NCBI RefSeq assembly: GCF_037975245.1
Contig: NC_092569.1
Coordinates: 3,840,001-3,904,000, forward strand
Length of the DNA stretch: 64,000 nucleotides
Direction: 5' to 3'
DNA from: Apostichopus japonicus
Lineage: Eukaryota; Echinodermata; Holothuroidea; Aspidochirotida; Stichopodidae
Shown: piece by piece, positions 1 through 12,109 of the stretch
How positions within the stretch are numbered: position 1 is the first letter of the stretch
How the letters are laid out: every line of letters begins with the position of its first letter
Notes under the pieces: generated by a model
What the model was told of the DNA's origin: nothing
What the model saw: only the letters and a program-made list of their open reading frames with translations
The model's database searches: none
Position numbers and translations under genes: made by a program

Positions 1-39
<39 letters not shown>

Positions 40-71
40 GAAAATCGCAATGAGTTGGATATATATATATG

Positions 72-110
<39 letters not shown>
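1..110. repeat. (TA)n microsatellite with a dispersed-repeat tag
   Basis: Two (TA)n runs lie either side of a short unique tag (about 37-58) that reads ATTGAAAATCGCAATGAGTT. Nearly the same tag, also right after a (TA)n run, recurs at 46306-46326. This suggests the window opens inside the end of an interspersed repeat whose family I cannot name. Reading frames through it (IYIYIY) are not genes. Confidence 0.7.
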
Positions 111-111
<1 letters not shown>

Positions 112-3100
112 CAATTGTTTTGTGATCTTAACTTCTGACCGACCCATTCTATCGCAGCATCATATAATCTGCACATTTGCAGATTATTTTAAAACATTAC
201 AATCTGCCTTATTTCTCACTATATGTGATATCGCCATCCTGAATTTGGTGTCAGCTTGTGAACGTATTAGAATACACGCGTTGATCATCATCATCAAATT
301 TATTATTCAATTAAAATTCTTACCATATCGTTGCGTTCCAATTTACGTAGACAATAAATCAAACAGTTCGATTTAAGATTAAAAGCACCTTGAAGTTGAC
401 TCAGATCCAAACCTGAAAATCATTGAATTCGTTGGGATTTTTTTTTTCCTGTTCGAGGTTTTAGATAGATAAGGCATATATGTTATACCAGTAAAGTGCG
501 CACGCGTTTCTGAATTCACTCCTTATGCGGCAAGGTTATCAAAACTCAAGGAAAAACCACTGGCCGGGAAATAATGTCAAAAGTACATTATTTTTTATCA
601 TTTTCCCAGCCTACGTCACAGATGACAACTGAAATATCACCATTTTGTAATGCACAATCTGTCAAAAGTACAGAAACTTGTTAAAATTAACGATAAAAAC
701 GTACCCAGATGTACGCTCTTGAAAACAGAACATTTCTAGTTATTGTTCAGTGTGCGCATATAGGGTTGTGCATAGGGAGGGTGGAAAAACCGAGGGGGGT
801 GGAGGGAGGGGAAGCTTTGAAGATATTTCGTAGTAACTCCGTGGGTAGAGAAAGGCGTTACTTGAGCTGCAGTTGGTTCTTGTACATTCATATAGCAAGG
901 GGATTACTGCAAAGGTTTTAAATTGTTTAGAAGACAGGTTATCAATATATATAATTACCGTACTTTCCACAATATTCATATTTCGACATAAAGCGATACG
1001 GGTGGCAGTGTTAAAGCGAAGCAATACAAAATTGAACACGGGAAGCTTAAAATTCAGAGTCAACTAAGAAAAGGGGAGAAGATAGTGATTTTTAATTCGT
1101 TCTTGTTCCTTATTTATAAATATGAACTTGAAGTTATTGAGAATGTGCTCTCCTTTTGTTTTAAAAGTAATTGACAAAGTTGGTTTAGTTTATACAATGG
1201 GTTGTATACATATTGTACACGGACCTTCGTTGAACGATGACATTGCAAAAAGAAAAAAAGTACGATTCCAAAATATGTTGGTCTCTTTTGCTTTCATTTT
1301 GAAGGACGTTTCCTTTATCACATCGTGTTTAAAGATGACTTTATGGGTACAAAATTAATTTTAATACTTTGTGTGTGAAACAGTGTGACATCATTGCTAT
1401 ATCAGTCCCGATTGTACTTCGATAAATCGATAAAAAAAAAATAATAATTAAAAAAAAATAATAATAATAATTAAAAAAAAAAATTCAAGAAATTAAAAAA
1501 TCAATCAATTTTTGAGAAATGACATTTAAAACATCTGAGGCTCATCAATCAAAGTGGCTGGATTATGTATTTACTTATGGTGTCTTCTAATTGTGGAGGG
1601 TGGGGTGTTGAAGGAGATGTGGGGAGCGGGTCTGGGGGGGGGGGTTAGTCTATGACAGCTATCTCTCTATATCACACAGACCAATTATGATGGTTGGGTT
1701 TGTATCTCCTTCATGCAATATTTTCAATCTAGATATAGTGGAGTGCGTCCGGGAAATCTATTAAATCTAGTTCATCTTTTTCCCTCGATCCAAGCTACTA
1801 CGTTGGGAGCTTAATGAAATATAAACACATCCATTACTATTGCATATCGTCAACACGGTCATAATGCGAGTTGACAAGTTATGAAAATTGCTTAATGCAT
1901 ATCACATTGCAAATGACGTCATCACAGTTATGATAGCGGCCTGTTCTAAAGGCTATACAACTATATATGCTTAGCTTAGATTAACGGAATGACACCTTCA
2001 TATCTCAATGGAATTTATAATATATATATCCCGTGTGATGAACATTAGCAGCTTTACAATGGAAGGTTAATATATACTGTCATGATATACACTTTTCAAA
2101 TAACAACATATTATTAAAATTTTCTTTACAAAGAAAGAAAAGAAAAGAGTTTATTTTGTTCGTAAAAGGGAGCAAGTATTTAATATAACTATTAGCTGTA
2201 GGGCAGGTGCATGACCGATAGGGTATATAGGCCTATACGATATATATATATGGTATATTTATGCAGTGTATCAAATGTATTAAACGATTTTACTGATCAT
2301 AGCCGTTCAAGGTCAGGATCAGTGAATATATTCACAGTTAATGAGTTATCCTTGGGACGTTTGTGTCTGGAGCTTTCAAGACATTTGAAAAAAGCTGAAA
2401 GAAATAACCTAAGTTGCTCAGAGCTAACTCCAATGGGGACATCTTAAAGGAAGAATAAAAATATATATATATATGTAGAAAAAAAGGAAAAAAGAAGAAG
2501 CAATTCTCAATTTTGTATTCCTCACCGGTGGTTGCTGCTGGAAGCACTCTCTTAAGTCAATCAACAGCCATTGCCTCTAACCTTCCTATTGCATCCATAG
2601 CGTGAACTTGCATCAGAGCAAACTAATTTAAAAAACAAATCTTATTTTTGATGACGTTAACTTTGCTCCGCGGGGAACAAAACAGGGTTACCGTGTTTTC
2701 CGAACTGTATATTAAGATTTTATGAAATGGTTTATTACGGCGCAAAATGGCGAGTGGTGGGGAAATTCTGATTACCGTGAAGTATAGTCAACTTTAGCAT
2801 TTTCAAGTTCTTCCATGTATGTGAGCACACTATATAAAATTCGTACACGGGGGTGTCCTCACTTGCTTATTCGATAGATAATCTACAATCGCTTTACGCT
2901 CCTATCATAATCTTATTGTTGATTTATAATCCTTGAAGTGTAAAAAAACTTTCGGAATAGTTGCTTAGCTGTCAATGAACTCTGTATTTAAGAACTTCAT
3001 CAAAATGTGACCTTTTTGGGGGGGGGGGGGGGGGCGGGGGATATTATTTACCCGGGCTGTTGCGTATAAGTGACAAAAACTATGATAAAGAAAAACAAAA

Positions 3101-3262
3101 CCAATGTTCAACACATTTTGATGCCATCATTCACTCTTTTGTTGCCAGATACATTAATAAAAACTATCACTCAAATGTGAAAAAAAGAGAATCATCATAT
3201 CTTCGTTATACAAAATGCTACGAGGATTTGAATTGTACCTAAAAATTGCGAAATTTACCAGC
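111..3262. other. No gene seen; AT-rich intergenic DNA
   Basis: No frame shows a recognisable domain or a chain of exons. The stretch holds A-rich runs near 1430-1500, a G-run at 1635-1645 and a long G-run at 3018-3036. The short frames present have no protein-like composition. Confidence 0.55.
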
Positions 3263-3334
<72 letters not shown>

Positions 3335-3381
3335 GTAATAGTAATAATAGTAATAATAATAATAATAATAAAAATAGTAAA
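3263..3381 (-). repeat. (AAT)n / (ATT)n tail of SINE
   Basis: A nearly pure (AAT)n tract that abuts the body of the tRNA-derived SINE just to its right. Read on the minus strand it is an (ATT)n 3' tail, as many tRNA SINEs carry. The poly-isoleucine frame across it is an artefact. Confidence 0.8.
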
Positions 3382-3675
3382 AATAATCAGTAGTTATTTT
3401 TACGACGCTTAAGCGACCACAAATGTGAGAGAAACCCGCATAGGCTTATGGATTACAACTTACACGTCGGGTGGCTTCCAATTCAACATTTTAACTCAAA
3501 TTTGAAATCTTTACTATTTAGAAAGCCATTTCAGGTGGGAAAACCTTAGATTGCTCTTGGATGAAAAACCCACCTTACTATGATCCGGTCGGGTATCGAA
3601 CCCGGAACCTCCCGATTGCTATAAGCCTGTATAGCTTATATTATAAAGCGATCAACTTGAGCCACCGATGTACCT
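3382..3675 (-). mobile_element. tRNA-derived SINE
   Basis: On the minus strand a pol III-like head is visible. An A-box-like TGGCTCAAGTTG is encoded at 3653-3664 and an exact B-box GGTTCGATACC at 3592-3602. The boxes are about 50 bases apart, with a small palindromic AT-rich insert between them, longer than in most tRNAs. The body of about 200 bases then runs left into the (ATT)n tail. Head, body and tail in this order are the hallmark of a SINE. I cannot name the family. Confidence 0.7.
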
Positions 3676-6187
3676 CCTTTAAGTTATGATTTGCGTCACA
3701 ATCACTATACCGTTTAATATTCAATGCACAAGAATTGACTCTATTCAGTAAAACTTCAAAACACCATGTCACTATACCATCTGTAGGATTTTACTATATA
3801 GAGATATTTTAGCCGTTAATTTGAATAAAAGCAAATGTACGTGTGCTACAAATTATATTTAAACTTTACATTGCACTTGCAAACTTTGGCGTGTATGCCT
3901 AATTATAACGCCCTGCAGCGATGGATGTGGATTAACCTAACGTAACGTAACGGATTACGAGAGGTTCAGGTACCATATTGATCCTTTAGAGGTCATCAAC
4001 GGGGGGGGGGGGGTGCTATTAAAAAAATATTAAAAAAAGAATCACGTTTCAAAAATTGCCACACAAAGGTCACCAACCGACCAAGTGATAATGGAAGCTT
4101 CCTAAACCACGATTTGCAGTCGTATAAGGAGACCAGCTTAGGGTTTATATCAAGTACAAAGCTTACCTGGCAGGTTTCGTAGGTTGCTTGTCCATATGTT
4201 GGCGCATAGAGCAGACTCTCCTATCACGTAACAGGATCAGACACAGGCATTTGTATTACCGATAAACACGTAACTATTTTCATTCGTTGCATTCCATGAT
4301 GTGGTGTTGCACCTGCATGGGATCCAAATATCAGAGTTACGCTAATAACGAAATAAAAATGGCGGACTTGTTTAACTGCATCCTACACCATAGTATGAGT
4401 TAGTCTATGTATAAAGGTATCGCACCTTTGGCGACGTGCTCACCAAAAAAAAATACGCCAACCTAGATACTTTTATAAGGAAATTCACCAATGATATGGC
4501 TTGGGTACGAAAACCAAATAAATTGATCCACTCTCATCCCCAATCCCTTTACATCGAGACTGTACCCGCATGGCTCATCATAGGCATCCCAACTGGGGGG
4601 GGGGTGGGGGAATGGGAGCAGAACGTTTTGCCCTAACTTTGCAACAACTCTTGAGTCCCCTGAAATTTAAAGAGGTAGTCTACCCCTCCCCCCTCCCCCC
4701 GCCCCCCCCCCCCCCCCATCTGCCTCGCATTCCTATGTGCCCATGACTTTGTTATGTCAAGTGAGCATCGCCAGTCTTTGGAAAGGGAATAAATACTACG
4801 CATGCTCAACGCGTGACGTAGGCTGTTATCATTGGGTATTTGCCAAAGCCTGAACACGAGCTGTACAGAGGCAGTTGTAAATATGTGTTCGTAAACAGAC
4901 GTCATCTTACGGTATCCAGTTACCGATACAGCTGCTTAAATTAATCCCTATTTCGTATTTAATCATATTTAAAAATCGTGATGACAAAAGAAAAACATAA
5001 AAATACCCAACAATTCATTAATTCTTCCAGATTTCATTGCAAGATATTTAGTAATCAGTGACGGCAGTAGTCAGGGCAATCTGGGGGGCAAGGCATATAT
5101 ATTTTTTGGGGGGGGGCGGCAAACATTCTACACACAAGGTGTGGGGAGGGGTCTGAGAGAAAGGTTTCCCCCCCCCTTGGGAATTAAGTAAATTTACTTA
5201 GACGCAAAATGGTGCTATCATTTGACAATTTTTCACATTAATGCATTTGAATTGGAAGCTTTTTTTAATACAAACGGCTAGATTAGTTCTATATATTTTG
5301 GTTAAGTAGCAGATGTAATGGGGGATTTCACCTCATCCCCCTAGAGTTCCTTTATAGAGATAAAGGAACACTACCCCCCCCCCCTTCCTGTAGCGTTGCC
5401 ACTGTTAATAATTGTGTCTGCCAGTTTCATTCACCTTTATAACAGCGCTGTTTCTTCAGCTCCCTGGGAGTTGTACACCATGATCTCTCTTCAAGTATGA
5501 ACCTCTCGATGCTTGCTTATAGCCTCAGTGATGGTTTTAGTATCTTGGGTTTGTTTTAACTGTTGGTATAAAACAGGAATGCAAGCTATGTCTCGGTATT
5601 CACCTTTATGCATCGTTAACGTTCCACGTCAAATAGAACATCCCGAGATTATGGATTTATAAAAGAACATTCCCAATGGACAATGAAGGTTGACTATATA
5701 TAAAGGAGTACAGCTGTCTCTACGACAGATTATCCTTACGAAATTTCCGCGTTCCCTGTCTTCAAAATGGGTCGCTTTTTAATACGCGATTAACTTACAC
5801 AGGCAGGTCTTATGTTAATCTATACATGTCTAAACGTTGTTGCGTCACAGAGGAGATTATTGGGCAATATCAAATATGTTAATTATACATCGAGCTTGCA
5901 ATGGAACTATACTGGTTAGTCTTAACATGGAAGTATTACTCCCATGCATGTTCTCAATAGGAAGTGTATCACGTGAGGCAATAACAACAGCTGATAGGTT
6001 GTGGGTATCAACCATCCATGAATAGCAATAGCTCCATGGTATAACATCGAACCCACAGTAGAAGTAGAATACCCTAACATGGTCCTACACTGGTGATGCC
6101 ACACTGAGACGGCCGGAAGTAAAGTGATGTCGTAGTTAAAACTACAACTGCGTTCCATGTATAACTATATACTACTTATAAACATAC
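3676..6187. other. No gene seen; intergenic with G/C homopolymer runs
   Basis: No coding exon is supported. Contents include a G-run at 4001-4012, a C-rich tract at 4680-4718, and a stretch near 4525-4575 resembling the 14.0-14.3 kb minisatellite unit (GATCCACTCTCATCCCC... CATCGAGACTGT). Poly-G and poly-C runs of this kind often sit at the ends of the MITEs in this window. Confidence 0.5.
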
Positions 6188-6510
6188 TAGTCAAATTTTA
6201 AGTATAAAGCGATCCTTTAACCCATACCACAGATCATATGGGTTCAAAGTCAATAAAACGAGAGAGCGGTTAAATATTTTATATCAGTGTTACTAAGCTG
6301 GAACTATCCATTAGGATCAAGGTCATTATTAGCCATAATACTTTCAAACGGTTTTTTCTTCTTATTTTTCTTTAATTCTAATGCAGGATTATCACCTGGC
6401 GTGGCGTCTCACGCAATGAAGGCCTGGATAGGCCTGTGAATATAGTCTGCAAGCAGGTGATTAAACATTCTGTTTTACCTGTTTACAAACGGATGCTTAA
6501 CTTATCTCTT

Positions 6511-6600
<90 letters not shown>
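6188..6600 (+). repeat. Dispersed repeat family R1, copy 1, ending in (TA)n
   Basis: About 320 bases (6188-6510) are closely matched by 20909-21268 in the same orientation. Shared blocks include AGAGCGGTTAAA, CTATCCATTAG, GCGTGGCGTCTCACGCAATG and CGGATGCTTAACTTATCTC. Both copies run straight into a long (TA)n tract (here 6514-6600). The shared end at a microsatellite suggests a retroposon-like element. No coding capacity is seen. Confidence 0.75.
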
Positions 6601-6606
<6 letters not shown>

Positions 6607-7827
6607 TATTTTAGCATCAGCATGCATGCTGACCTCCTCATCTGAAAATAAACCGTTGTTTGGTATAGTTGGTATAGATCAAATGGATCTCTAAATATCG
6701 GCAACTGTTTGATATAATATTTGCCCTCGTTATTGCAATAATTGCAGTTAATTAATTGATGCAGTCTCATGTGATGCCCAGTGAGTTTGAAGTTACAGTA
6801 GTGGTACGGAGGTATATCTATATGGAGTAACCGGCATGTTTCTTTGGTTGAAAAGTGGGACACCGTGTTAGTAGCAACCTTATATTTTAACTGTTCTGTC
6901 TAAACGATGTTGTACCCCTGACGTACATATCGCTGACGGGGTTGCTGGCAAACTAAACAGTCGGCTGGGGGTGACTTGCTTCTATAAGCATAACACGAAC
7001 ACTTACTTGAACCAGGGATTTGTAAACTACTATACGCTGCTTGAACATGCTGTGTGCGTTATTATTATAATATTGAAAAGTGTTGGTATGCTATAGTACG
7101 AAACATCGCCACAAGGTATACATAGCATGTTAACAGTATGGGAACCTAAAAATACGTTTAAAAACCCAGACAGCAAAACAACAGTGTGGTTTCGATGATG
7201 AGAAATGAATAATCTTATATGAATGTGACACACTAGGCTGTAGGGTATAGCCAGGGTGAACAACATACTTCAATCTAAATAGTACAGCAAAAAACATTAA
7301 GATATAACAAACAATATTCACATTGGCAGCTGATGACCGAGATGGAAACTTTTCTTTTATTCAGAATACAGATTGATCTATACCAAAAACAATCGGCTTC
7401 TTCCACTCAATGTAGTACACAAGTCGTACATTAATCAGGCGAGGGCGATTTATATCCCCCTGATCCCCAAGAGTTTGCGCTTAGTATGCGTCTAACTAGG
7501 CGACGGTTAATTTTCGTAAACGGCGCCTGGTCATATACCCCACGTTACTACATCCAAACCTGAAGTTTCATTTGGCACTGAATCTCGAAAATTGCGACAT
7601 ACGAAGGAAAGCTTCAACAACGGGAGCAAAGAAATAATACCAATGATTTCACAATGATATCGTCCATTCCAATAACAACGTTGTCTGTATCAAAAGTACA
7701 ACGTTCATTACACACCTTTGTGCACAGGTATGTATGCAGCGACGTACATGGCAACTCCAAAAGTTTGCGACACACTTAAGTCAATGGAGGTTTGGTCGTG
7801 ACTTTTGAGTTTTCTCTATTGATGTCC
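6601..7827. other. No gene seen
   Basis: Unique AT-rich sequence with no protein-like frame and no recognised repeat up to the TTAA MITE. Confidence 0.5.
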
Positions 7828-7831
7828 TTAA

Positions 7832-8181
7832 AGGCATTGAAGACTCGCCCCAAACCGCGTGCCGCGCTCTGAAAAAGTTAACTTTCCGTTGCTTGCAAGT
7901 GAAGTTTTCTTCTTGTCGCTACAAAATGTAGACAGTAATGAAACGTGATACCTTGTTATCTAGACATGAGATTTCCATCGCTGCTATGTACACTGTGTTG
8001 TGGGTATTGACCGTAGCTGTATGTATTGACTGTACACTAGTGTCTAAGTACCAACGGTAGCAAGCTGTGTGTGTATTTTCTGGGATCGATGGTGGTGTCT
8101 AACACTTCTGTTACACCTCATTCGAAACTAGGTCAGATTACCGGCATGAGACGTTTCTTTGTGCGCGAGTCTTCACACCCT
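7832..8181 (+). mobile_element. TTAA-flanked MITE, copy A
   Basis: A 350-bp non-coding element bounded by TTAA at 7828-7831 and 8182-8185. Its ends are inverted: AGGCATTGAAGACTCG at the left, and AGGGTGTGAAGACTCG as the reverse complement of the right end. A full second copy lies inverted at 30852-31205 and a truncated third at 53197-53399. TTAA targets are used by the piggyBac and Kolobok superfamilies. The AGG start fits the large Kolobok-like element in this window better than the CCY start of piggyBac. Confidence 0.85.
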
Positions 8182-8270
8182 TTAAACTAACTTCCAATTG
8201 CCAAAAGCCTCTCCAATTCTTATGAGGAGAAACGCAAATGTTAACTAATAGGCTGGTCGATGGGAGATAC

Positions 8271-8590
8271 GGTAGATCATAAAGCAAGGTTTCCACCATT
8301 TGACCCCTGGGGACTCCAAAATGACCTTTGACCTCCACCAAAAACAATACGAATCTTGCACTTAACGTGTCATAACTACATACTAAATATGAGATTAATC
8401 AAAGCTTTCCTTTCTTGAGATATCGTGTTTAAAAGGTTTTCACAATTTGACCCCTGGTGACCCCAAATCAGCTTTGACCTCCCCCACAAACAATAGGTAT
8501 CTTGAACTCAATGTGGTACTCCTACACACCAAATATGAGATTGGTCCAAACTTCACTTCTTGAGATATCGTGTTTACAAGCAAGGTGCCA
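8271..8590 (+). repeat. Two tandem units of a 'GACCCCTGG...TTTGACCTC' repeat
   Basis: Two imperfect units about 155-160 bases apart, each with TTTGACCCCTGG, ACCTTTGACCTCC (or GCTTTGACCTCCC), CAATA, AATATGAGATT and TTCTTGAGATATCGTGTTTA. A short CA-rich microsatellite follows at 8592-8640. It looks like an old, widely dispersed non-coding repeat. Confidence 0.7.
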
Positions 8591-8640
8591 CACGCGCGCA
8601 CACACACACGCATACGCACACAGACACGCACCCACACTCA

Positions 8641-10439
8641 ACCGCCTGCATGACCACAAAGGTAACGATTATCTTCGAAACCAAAAAACGGATATTGAAA
8701 ATTCAATGTTACCTTTACATTCAGGCTGCTCACAAATCCTATAGGTGATCATTTGCCCTCTTAATCGATAAAGGTATCCTGCGCATACTGACGTCAGAAT
8801 TAAGGTTACATTCTAATGCAGTATGAAGGTCACACGATATTTGTACTGTCTACATACTTGATAAACTGTGAAGTGGGATATTGGTCTTTATCCTGTATTT
8901 GTGTGACGTCATATGCCTATATAAGGTTATAATGTTCTTCAAGAAAGAATTTAAATCATTTATTTGTTTGTCTGATCAACTTTTTCCAAGTCTCCTTGAG
9001 TTTTGGGGTTACACCGGAAACCCCCCGCGGCTTCATCCATAAATGGAAGATTTATTGTCACGACAACGTTACATTTATTTGTACTTTTCATAATCAAAAA
9101 AATATATGAAGCTATAAGGAATAAGACAGTATATTGATTATTATAGGTAGCAAAATTCGGCTACGAAGTAGAATAAATTCCGAATAAAGGCGGAAAGTAG
9201 GAAAGTAATCAAAAATATTTAAAAAAAATAAAAACCTGAATAAAGTGTGGCCAATAAAAGAACATATAAAATAATTCAAGAAATGGAACAACTTGAATCT
9301 TCATATTTGGGTTCAGTTTACGTTTTAATGAAGAATTTATAAAAATCCGAGGACAGAATTTGAAGGGTATTCTATTCTTATAAGAAAAAGAGGAAATAAA
9401 CGCAACTTTCATTTTTGATGACATCATACAAAGTGCAAATGTGCCATATAAATTTAACTGATAAGTCAAAGCAAGGTGACGGATTCAGGATTATACAAAG
9501 AAAGTATGTGGCCACCCCGCTGTCGTTCAACCCCCTTCCTGATCCATTTTTTCCCCGCCTAGGCTACGACATCATAAGAAAAGTAAGTCGGTATATTACT
9601 GTATTGCCACGTCAGAGCAAGGACTCAAGTGTAATTGCCAGATAATATTCCATGGAATGCGTTATTGAAATTGATATTTCATATCAATGGTACATAACAA
9701 TCGATAAAACATTTAAGATGGATGGTCGCCTTCTTCACAATATTTACGGAGACTACAGTCGTCTAGTAAGTTATAAATCATTGGGAACAGTATGGGATAA
9801 TGTTCTCAAAGAAATGCTCGCTCTCCTAGACATGTATACTATAGAGTGGATTATTATTATTATTATTACTATTCTTATATTTTGGAAGAACAAAGCCATA
9901 AAACAAAATCATGTCGATTGATTTAAGTCTCATTTTTTATTCCTGGAATCTAAAGAATGATAATAAAAAATTCCGATCTGTCAGATTTTGAAGAGATTTA
10001 GACTCACGATCTGTTTCAATAAATATTTATCAGTCTTATTATAATTACAGGGTCTATACCAGCGAAAATTCCATTTTATATTTCATATTATTAAATCATT
10101 ATGAACTATATAGATCGATTCACATTCGGAGGGTGATGAATGTACTCGACAATGTCGTCTCAAAAGTGAAAGGAATGCATAGAGAACGAAGCACAATCAA
10201 TAACAGTGATAGCCGATTCACATGCTAATATAGAATACTATTGTGCACAATCTTTATATTACATGAAGATTAATATTTTTTTTGTAAGGGTCCGAGTTTG
10301 ATCGTTATGGCTTCGTGTATTATGTGTTAGTATGTGTCTTCATGGATGGATTCCTAACAGTGACAGCCGATTCACATGGTAATATAGAAAACTATTTTAC
10401 TGTAATAATAATGATAATAATAATAATAATAATAATAAT

Positions 10440-10484
<45 letters not shown>

Positions 10485-10518
10485 AATCATAATAATAATA
10501 ATCATCATAATCATAACA
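8641..10518. other. No gene seen; local 45-bp direct repeat and (ATA/ATC)n
   Basis: Mostly unique AT-rich DNA. A block containing AGCCGATTCACATG and AATATAGAA occurs twice (about 10200-10245 and 10355-10400), roughly 155 bases apart. A compound (ATA)n(ATC)n microsatellite fills 10407-10515 and directly abuts the LINE fragment. Confidence 0.55.
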
Positions 10519-11235
10519 AGTCCATAATTGTTCCCCCAATAGCTATTAGCAAATGGGGAAATAATTTTGAGTTTATTGATTTGCAGTGGCAGACTATTTT
10601 CCGTATTCCTTTCATTTCTTGTAGAGAAAGCAAGATTTGTTATTTTCAATACCGTTTTCTCCACCGTATACTGGGAACTAATCATTTACTCTGTCGCATG
10701 AATATCAAGGAAAATGCAAGTTGTACATTCTGTGGGAGTCATGATGAAACGATAGAGCACCTTTTTTTGGGGATTGTCAAATTACTTCAAACTTTATATT
10801 AGACATTGAGCAACGTATTCTAGGTATGCAATTTATTTTCACCAAGAGTGACTTTTTTTTTGGCTACAAGCTAATTCTGAGTCATCCGTATAATTTCCTC
10901 ATCTTTCATTTGAAGTACTATATCTTTAGTCAAAAGATGAATAATGAAGTGCCAATATTAAATGAATTTATCAATAAATTTAAGTTCATCCTTCAAGTAG
11001 AAACAAGTTTGGATAGATCTCATATACGGAGCAAAATAACTTATGATAGCCTTTGTACTGCGTTCAGAAATTGTCATTTAATTCATGAACTCAGTTAAAC
11101 GTTTAAATTACTATGTATAAGCGATAGTTATGATATTATTAGATACGTTAAAAAAAATGCATTTAATATTCATATGTACACATGCATGTATTTATAGAAT
11201 AAATGAGATGGAAAAAAATAATAATAATAAAAAAT
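10519..11235 (+). mobile_element. 3' end of an L1/Tx1-like LINE, decayed
   Basis: The frame starting upstream of 10581 reads IDLQWQTIFRIPF, then FQYRFLHRILGTN, then CTFCGSHDETIEHLF. This is the C-terminal zf-RVT region (Cys-X2-Cys...His) of L1-type reverse transcriptase ORF2 proteins. After a frame break near 10800 the tail continues to about 11095. An A-rich 3' end with AATAAA and (AAT)n follows at 11198-11235. The 5' part is missing. The family assignment rests on the motif only. Confidence 0.75.
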
Positions 11236-11519
11236 AGAAGCATAATTGTTATCATAATATATCATTGTATCATGTAATACTATGCAACAATATTATTGTG
11301 GTTGTTGAATATTATGTTATCATGTTATGATGATAAAATATTATTGTACGATACTATGTGAATCGGTGATCGTGAAGGATAAATGTTTTAACACATTCAT
11401 TCATGTTAGAGACTAAACGACCATCAGTGTTATCACTGCTTCTAAGACACTTAGAACGAAAATTGAGATACATATTGAGTGACTTACAACAGCGACGAGA
11501 AAATGGACGTTGTACAGTA
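11236..11519. other. No gene seen
   Basis: AT-rich linker between the LINE 3' end and the GAY-repeat region. Nothing recognisable. Confidence 0.5.
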
Positions 11520-11940
11520 TGGTGGTTGACGATGACGACGACGACGATGGCGACGACAAAGACGGCGGCGATGACGATCACCCTAAAGATATCGATGACG
11601 AAAACTGTTAGAATAACGACGACTTAGAATAAGGATGACAATACCGGTCATAAATTCGTTCTGACATAACAGACGACGAGATTAATGACGGTAACCGTAA
11701 AAACGATGACGATACCGAAAATTATCCAGATGACGATATTAATGACGACACATTTTACGCGGATGATAATGAATTGGAAAAACGAAAAACTATATGTTAC
11801 AATTCGGATGGCATTACAAAATGACGTGAATGATGACAATTACCGCGATGGCGATGACGATACTGATCCAGATGACGACATTGAAGACGGTACAAGTGAC
11901 CTGAATGACCGGTTTTCAGTTCGATTTCATCACAGATGAC
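11520..11940 (+). repeat. Degenerate (GAC/GAT)n low-complexity region
   Basis: An interrupted trinucleotide repeat rich in GACGAC, GATGAC and GACGATGAC. Frames through it encode Asp- or Thr-rich peptides but break often and start nowhere convincing. I treat it as decayed simple repeat rather than an exon. It ends about 170 bases before the GPCR reading frame. Confidence 0.6.
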
Positions 11941-12109
11941 GATACGTACATTCAATCCAGACAGACGTACGCATCAACTATAGTAGGTCGATTTTAAATA
12001 AGTATCTCATTGAAGACGAAATCCATAGCACTTTTCAATTCCTCCTTTTTTGTTTGTTCTTCTTGTTCTCAGGTTTTCTTTACAGTGCCTGCAACCTCTC
12101 TATGACGCC

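Noticed and set aside
3215-3412. Open frame with a long poly-isoleucine run
   Set aside because: It is the (AAT)n SINE tail read as protein.
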